DNA from: Lepeophtheirus salmonis
Taxonomy: Eukaryota; Arthropoda; Copepoda; Siphonostomatoida; Caligidae
Assembly (NCBI RefSeq): GCF_016086655.4
Contig: NC_052143.2
Span: forward strand, 24,319,886-24,383,885
Reading direction: 5' to 3'
Length of the DNA: 64,000 bases
Part shown: positions 60,801-64,000 of the stretch, in pieces
Layout of the letters: each line of letters starts with the position of its first letter
Position numbering within the stretch: the stretch's first letter is position 1
Made by a program: the position numbers and the translations under genes
Notes under the pieces: model-generated
Told to the model about the DNA's origin: nothing
Seen by the model: only the letters and a program-made list of their open reading frames with translations
Database searches by the model: none

Positions 60801-62582
60801 GTAGCAAAGTATTTGATTAATGTACATATCATTAGAATATTAGGTAAAAAATATTTTTAATAATGTAATATTAAGTATTTTCCCCCTACAAACTTATTCG
60901 TGACAATATTAAGAAGCTCTTTCCCTAAGTGCTAATTTTGATCTTGAAAACATAAATTATATAATAATATGTACCTAACTGTTGCAACTTTTGTCTGTCA
61001 CTTTTGAAAGTCTACATATATAATTATAGACAGGTAAGGTAACTAACTGTTTATGTACATAAAATGAAGGTCTATTCTTTATATTGAAGAATTAAGCACT
61101 ATTTATATCTGGATAAGCTGTTAATGACTAATATATTTATTACTCCCAGCGAAGCTATAAACAATGTGTCGAAATGGGTAGTCTTACTACGAGATAACTA
61201 ATTTTTTCACAAGATGTTACTTCTGAGATACCACAGAGGATGTTATTTTATCATTATAACTCGTGACATATGCAATTTTTTATTCTCCTTTCAGAATGTA
61301 TCCTGTTAATTCAATTAAAATAGTACATTCATATTAATGTTAGTTATAAAGTAATTCATGGCAACCCCAGCGTCCCTAGCGGACAAAAAAGTACTCCCGT
61401 ATCCTCATTAGTTTCTAAGAAAATTATTATTATCATTTTACTACTTAGATTATGGATTTGTCTCTGGGAAACCCGAAATATTTTTTGGGTTACGTAGATC
61501 TTATGTATAAGGAGTGTTTAACGTTCTGCACGACTGTCAGCTCGTATCATGGCAAAATTCAAAAGTATTTTAAAGGATAGTTATGGCAAACCATCATGAA
61601 AATGTGACAAATCCAAGCTCAAAGCAAAGGTTATATTATAATAAAATGAAGTAACGGTGTATTGGAATTTTTTGGTATAAATTTGACTTCCTGTTAGGGT
61701 TTTTAATTTGAGATCCTGTCAGATTTTGACTGGATAGAAAGGACCCTACTGATATTCTTGTACATCAAAAAGTCCTTATTTTTAGTTCTTTAAGCCTATG
61801 AATCTATGTTGATTAAAATTTTAGTAGTCCTTTCCAAGATTGATTGAGGTAAAAAATAAAACCGAGTCAAATAAGCTTAAATATCATAAAAAAACTTATA
61901 CTTACATCATTTACTCCATAGGCAGAGGCCAAAATTTCACAACTATGTAGTCCTTTGACAAAAGATGGCTGATACTCCGGACCTGAAATAAGCTTTAATG
62001 ACTCAGTAGGAGGCCTTTGTTCCCTGTAACCAAGATCTCCAGCTGAACCAGGCCTTCCAGTATTATATGATGACCCATACTCAACAATGAGTGGTATTCT
62101 TTCATTTTTGGTTGAAAAAACAAACAAATAATGAAGCACTTCTTGTCAATTTCATTCGGATGTAATCAATTAATCAATACTATGTTTATTGAAGTTATGA
62201 GGAAAAAAATTGAACAAATGTCAAAAAAATAATAATAAATATCTCTCTTTAGAGACAAGGGAGGGAATTTCTTGAAACAAAAATAGAATATCATATGAGG
62301 AAAGGGAAGCTGTGAATGATTAACTATGATTGATTTATGAAATTTGAAAATAAGAAGATGCTTCCTTATTTGCCTTGGATTAGAGCTTTTAAACCATCCT
62401 TCATCGTGCCTCTCTTCCAGTATGTGAGCATCAAAAAAATCCTCATTTAGTTCACACTCATCCGATATTGTTTGAATGTCAGGGAAACAAAGAGTGTTCC
62501 TGTTTCGTTTGGCTTCTTCTAATTTCTCTGGAAAGCGTTCCTTTCGAGAAAAAAGAGCTTTTAGTCTTTTTTTGGAAAACAT
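54807..62582 (-). CDS. VPS9-domain protein, probable Rab5-family GDP/GTP exchange factor
   Basis: Eight minus-strand exons, 62582-62374, 62098-61906, 60136-59805, 56092-55850, 55776-55611, 55547-55403, 55346-55205 and 55137-54807, have all junction phases agreeing and give 586 residues. The first intron needs a GC donor (CCAAG|GCAAAT). Residues 1-135 are polar; 140-245 form a Ser/Ala-rich linker with a basic patch (RRKTLTKQKKIESIERVKK). From about 250 the chain is helical. VHERVFPVICLLSKREDREL, SGLSADQLGLPEDFC, TPLDRMTCMYDSIEQI and DAELIMLLATVIIHARPKHL follow the VPS9 pattern (helical bundle, then the Rab-contact Asp and the xxxARPxxL helix). Such domains activate Rab5/Rab21 on early endosomes. 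Which subfamily is unclear. The C-terminus ends KRCVC. Confidence 0.78.
56410..56575. repeat. Fragment of the AT-rich GC-tipped family (VPS9 gene intron)
   Basis: AT-rich repeats with GATTTTTGAAA words end in AAGCCCCCTTCCCC and TCCTCTGGACACTCCTG, whose complement matches the G-rich tip style of the element at 19479. Confidence 0.5.
57108..57353 (-). other. Open frame in the VPS9 gene intron, function unknown
   Basis: An 81-codon minus-strand open frame with balanced composition (CMGGECPLYAFPFNYP and ICWSFGLDCTILVSSY). It lies in the 3.7-kb intron next to a poly(A) run on the plus strand (57036-57056). It is not in phase with flanking exons as a cassette that I could verify. It may be an alternative exon, a transposon piece or chance. 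Confidence 0.25.
57470..58180. repeat. AT-rich family W copies in the VPS9 gene intron
   Basis: Two AT-rich blocks (57470-57645 and 57950-58180) with the same AAATTTTTT-CAAAAAATTAA unit as at 19479 flank a more normal segment. That segment includes TTTACCCGGCGTTGCTTGGG at 57660-57680, a word that recurs in dispersed repeats of many invertebrates as far as I recall. Confidence 0.5.
58600..59400 (-). pseudogene. Second Tc1/mariner transposase relic (VPS9 gene intron)
   Basis: Minus-strand pieces in order: a helix-turn-helix part (ARKLWIIRTTVYNAKNYL near 59330-59275), IRIVMAKIDTNPRDDIRKMG (about 59200-59145), KRLERSKILLNKLKNPN, then EVLIFSDAKIYTVDPVSNSQ with the first catalytic Asp region (about 58995-58935), TKHPANDMMLVVIGSN and PPVWIKGTLKTN. 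In a shifted frame there is sequence reading close to WVCTQDGA at about 58700-58670, the second catalytic block. This is the usual order of a mariner-like transposase with a DD signature. Several frame changes make it dead. No terminal repeats were identified. Confidence 0.8.
60180..60592. mobile_element. AT-rich short element with GC-rich inverted tips (family W), VPS9 gene intron copy
   Basis: The left tip CAGGGGTGGGCTAGAGGGCA and the right tip, read on the other strand, CAGGGACGTCCGGAGAA are related to those at 19479-20145. The core has four or five degenerate units with GATTTTTGAAATTTTT and GTGAATAGCTATAG. It lies between two exons of the VPS9 gene. Confidence 0.65.
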
Positions 62583-63669
62583 ATTTTGATATTGGTCATG
62601 GAGAATTCGGAATACTATGTCACAGTCATGAGTTACATAAAAACTAAATTACAGAAAAGTCTATTTCTTTCCATAGAAAGGGTTAGAATATAATATATTC
62701 CCCGCGTGGGGTATATATTATATTCTTTTCTTATACATGCATATTTTTTCAATGCCTATTAGGCCTACTACTAGTATAAAAAAACTCGTGTATGTAAAAG
62801 AGAGAGTAGAAAAAGGCCTCTCTTTCTAGGAAATGTAATACACATAAGAACATTAGGGTGTCCCGAAAACAAATATAATATTTTTTTTACAATGTATACA
62901 CTATTATTTTTTGTACTGTTACAACAGATATACTAATATTATTTTTTTTTTTCCAAAGATAACCCTTGACTATGACTTGAGCTTTGAAAGGACATTTTAT
63001 ACTCAAATGCAAATTACATTAGAAGTAAAAATCATAAGTGTGCATACTTTAAATAGTTTGCCTTTTTAGTAAAAAGATGTAATAAAAAATTACTTAATAT
63101 TTATTGGGGCAACCTAATGGAATTAATATATATTATGTATGTATATACGACAAATAATATCAGCATACTTTAAAGTTCATTATCAAGGATATTAAAACCC
63201 CAGAAAATGATTACATTCCTTTATTTAAGGAAATATTAAACTTAAACTTACCAATTTTAAAACAAAAGGACTTCTATACTACTTCTGTATTAGTCTAAAA
63301 TGGATCCAATATTTGTGGTATTCTGGGCTAGAATTTTTTTTTGACTAATCCTGTTGGCTAGTGGCTAATTTTAACAATAGGGTTGTACTTGTCCTTAATA
63401 TGATAATTCAAATCAGTATTGCCCTGTCTCGTCCCTATTATCAGTCCTTGAAAAAGTTCCTCATTTTAAAGCACTCTCTACAGTGCATCATTATTACTAA
63501 AGCCATTATAAAGTATGTACAATGTACATACATGCATCAGTTTACACATTGAATTCGTTGAGTAAAACTTTTAAGTATTTTTTATAAAGGATCAAAGTTT
63601 GTCATAATTCTTAATCATTATCCTGATAAACATTGGAAATATATGCATTCTTAGTAACAACTACCTCTT
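62583..63669. promoter_or_regulatory. Upstream region of the VPS9 gene
   Basis: AT-rich. It includes a strong palindrome at 62685-62726. The word GGGTGTCCCGAAAAC at 62857 looks like a transposon end, but I found no partner. No upstream coding exon was recognised. Confidence 0.35.
62685..62726. repeat. 19-bp-arm palindrome with GC-rich centre
   Basis: Arms AGAATATAATATATTCCCC (62685-62703) and GGGGTATATATTATATTCT (62708-62726) pair at 18 of 19 positions around the loop GCGT. It is 103 bp upstream of the VPS9 gene start codon on that gene's strand. Confidence 0.85.
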
Positions 63670-63882
63670 CTACCAAATCTCTTTTAAGTTTTTAATACTT
63701 TCAGTTGAGGAAACCATAATAAGCCCTTTGATGCTTATCAAAAAAACTAACAATACGGTAGCAAATACTAGAATGGCATTTCCGTTAGTTGTTTTCCTTA
63801 TTACTTGAATATTGCTTTTACGTACAAACCTTTCTACTTCAAGTTCTCTTTCGCGTTTTATTTGCAATTGTTTTTTCTTCAT
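63670..63882 (-). CDS. Possible small single-span membrane protein, or an exon of one
   Basis: From ATG at 63882 the minus strand reads 70 residues. A highly charged start (MKKKQLQIKRERELEVERFV) is followed by a hydrophobic segment (AILVFATVLLVFLISIKGLI) and a short tail ending LKEIW. This is the shape of a small membrane protein with cytosolic basic N-terminus. An acceptor-like TTGGTGTAG lies just upstream, so it may instead be an internal or last exon. I do not recognise it. Confidence 0.4.
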   Translation of the reverse strand: MKKKQLQIKRERELEVERFVRKSNIQVIRKTTNGNAILVFATVLLVFLISIKGLIMVSSTESIKNLKEIW

Positions 63883-64000
63883 GGTATAAAAATTTTCTCT
63901 ACACCAAAAAGGCTTCACATAGAGTATTAAGTATAATAGTCCAGTCCATTCTCATTAAAAAGTAAATTAACGTTAAATACTTTATTTTATATTGATCATA

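Overview
The window is nuclear DNA from an animal, most likely an arthropod. Its genes are split by introns of about 40-90 bp with GT-AG borders (plus a few of several kb), it is strongly A+T-rich, and it is full of eukaryotic DNA transposons. It contains a P2X receptor, a family absent from Drosophila and C. elegans but present in crustaceans and ticks. With the short introns, AT-rich hAT-like short elements and mariner remnants this suggests a crustacean such as a parasitic copepod; that placement is inference. All exon borders below were assigned by eye from splice motifs and reading-phase agreement. There is no rRNA, tRNA or CRISPR array that I can support.

Layout. Region 0-4.3 kb is gene-dense: an unrecognised 100-residue gene (minus), COPE (epsilon-COP, plus), a partial minus exon and a 121-residue unrecognised gene (minus). 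Region 4.3-21.3 kb is gene-poor: one leucine-rich-repeat-like gene (9844-11717, minus) lies between two inverted copies of a repeat, next to a dead piggyBac transposase, an inverted-repeat element, a decayed BEL/Pao-like gag and an AT-rich repeat block. Region 21.3-33 kb holds four good genes: a P2X receptor, an SLC35A nucleotide-sugar transporter whose large intron contains a decayed mariner and a palindromic element, a 750-residue helical protein I cannot name, and TRMT13 (tRNA 2'-O-methyltransferase), the last two divergent from a 257-bp spacer.

Region 33.3-51.2 kb is a nest of transposable elements bracketed by two direct copies of an ~800-bp repeat: a P-element/THAP9-like transposase relic split by a hAT insertion, a DIRS-type retrotransposon relic, a 3.3-kb DNA transposon with ~400-450-bp terminal inverted repeats and an 8-bp target duplication, and a 3.07-kb hAT with an exact 8-bp target duplication. 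Region 51.8-52.5 kb holds a previously hidden three-exon gene for a small secreted six-cysteine protein. Region 54.8-62.6 kb is an eight-exon minus-strand gene for a VPS9-domain protein (probable Rab5-family exchange factor), with a mariner relic and AT-rich elements in its introns. A possible small membrane-protein ORF lies at 63.7-63.9 kb.

How the genes relate: COPE (COPI coat), SLC35A (Golgi sugar import) and the VPS9 protein (endosomal Rab activation) all act in membrane traffic, but they are separate genes and I see no operon-like arrangement. The most interesting items are the long-TIR transposon at 42614-45898 (with a matching uninterrupted site elsewhere in the window), the small secreted cysteine-rich gene at 51782-52494, and the nested transposon structure as a whole.
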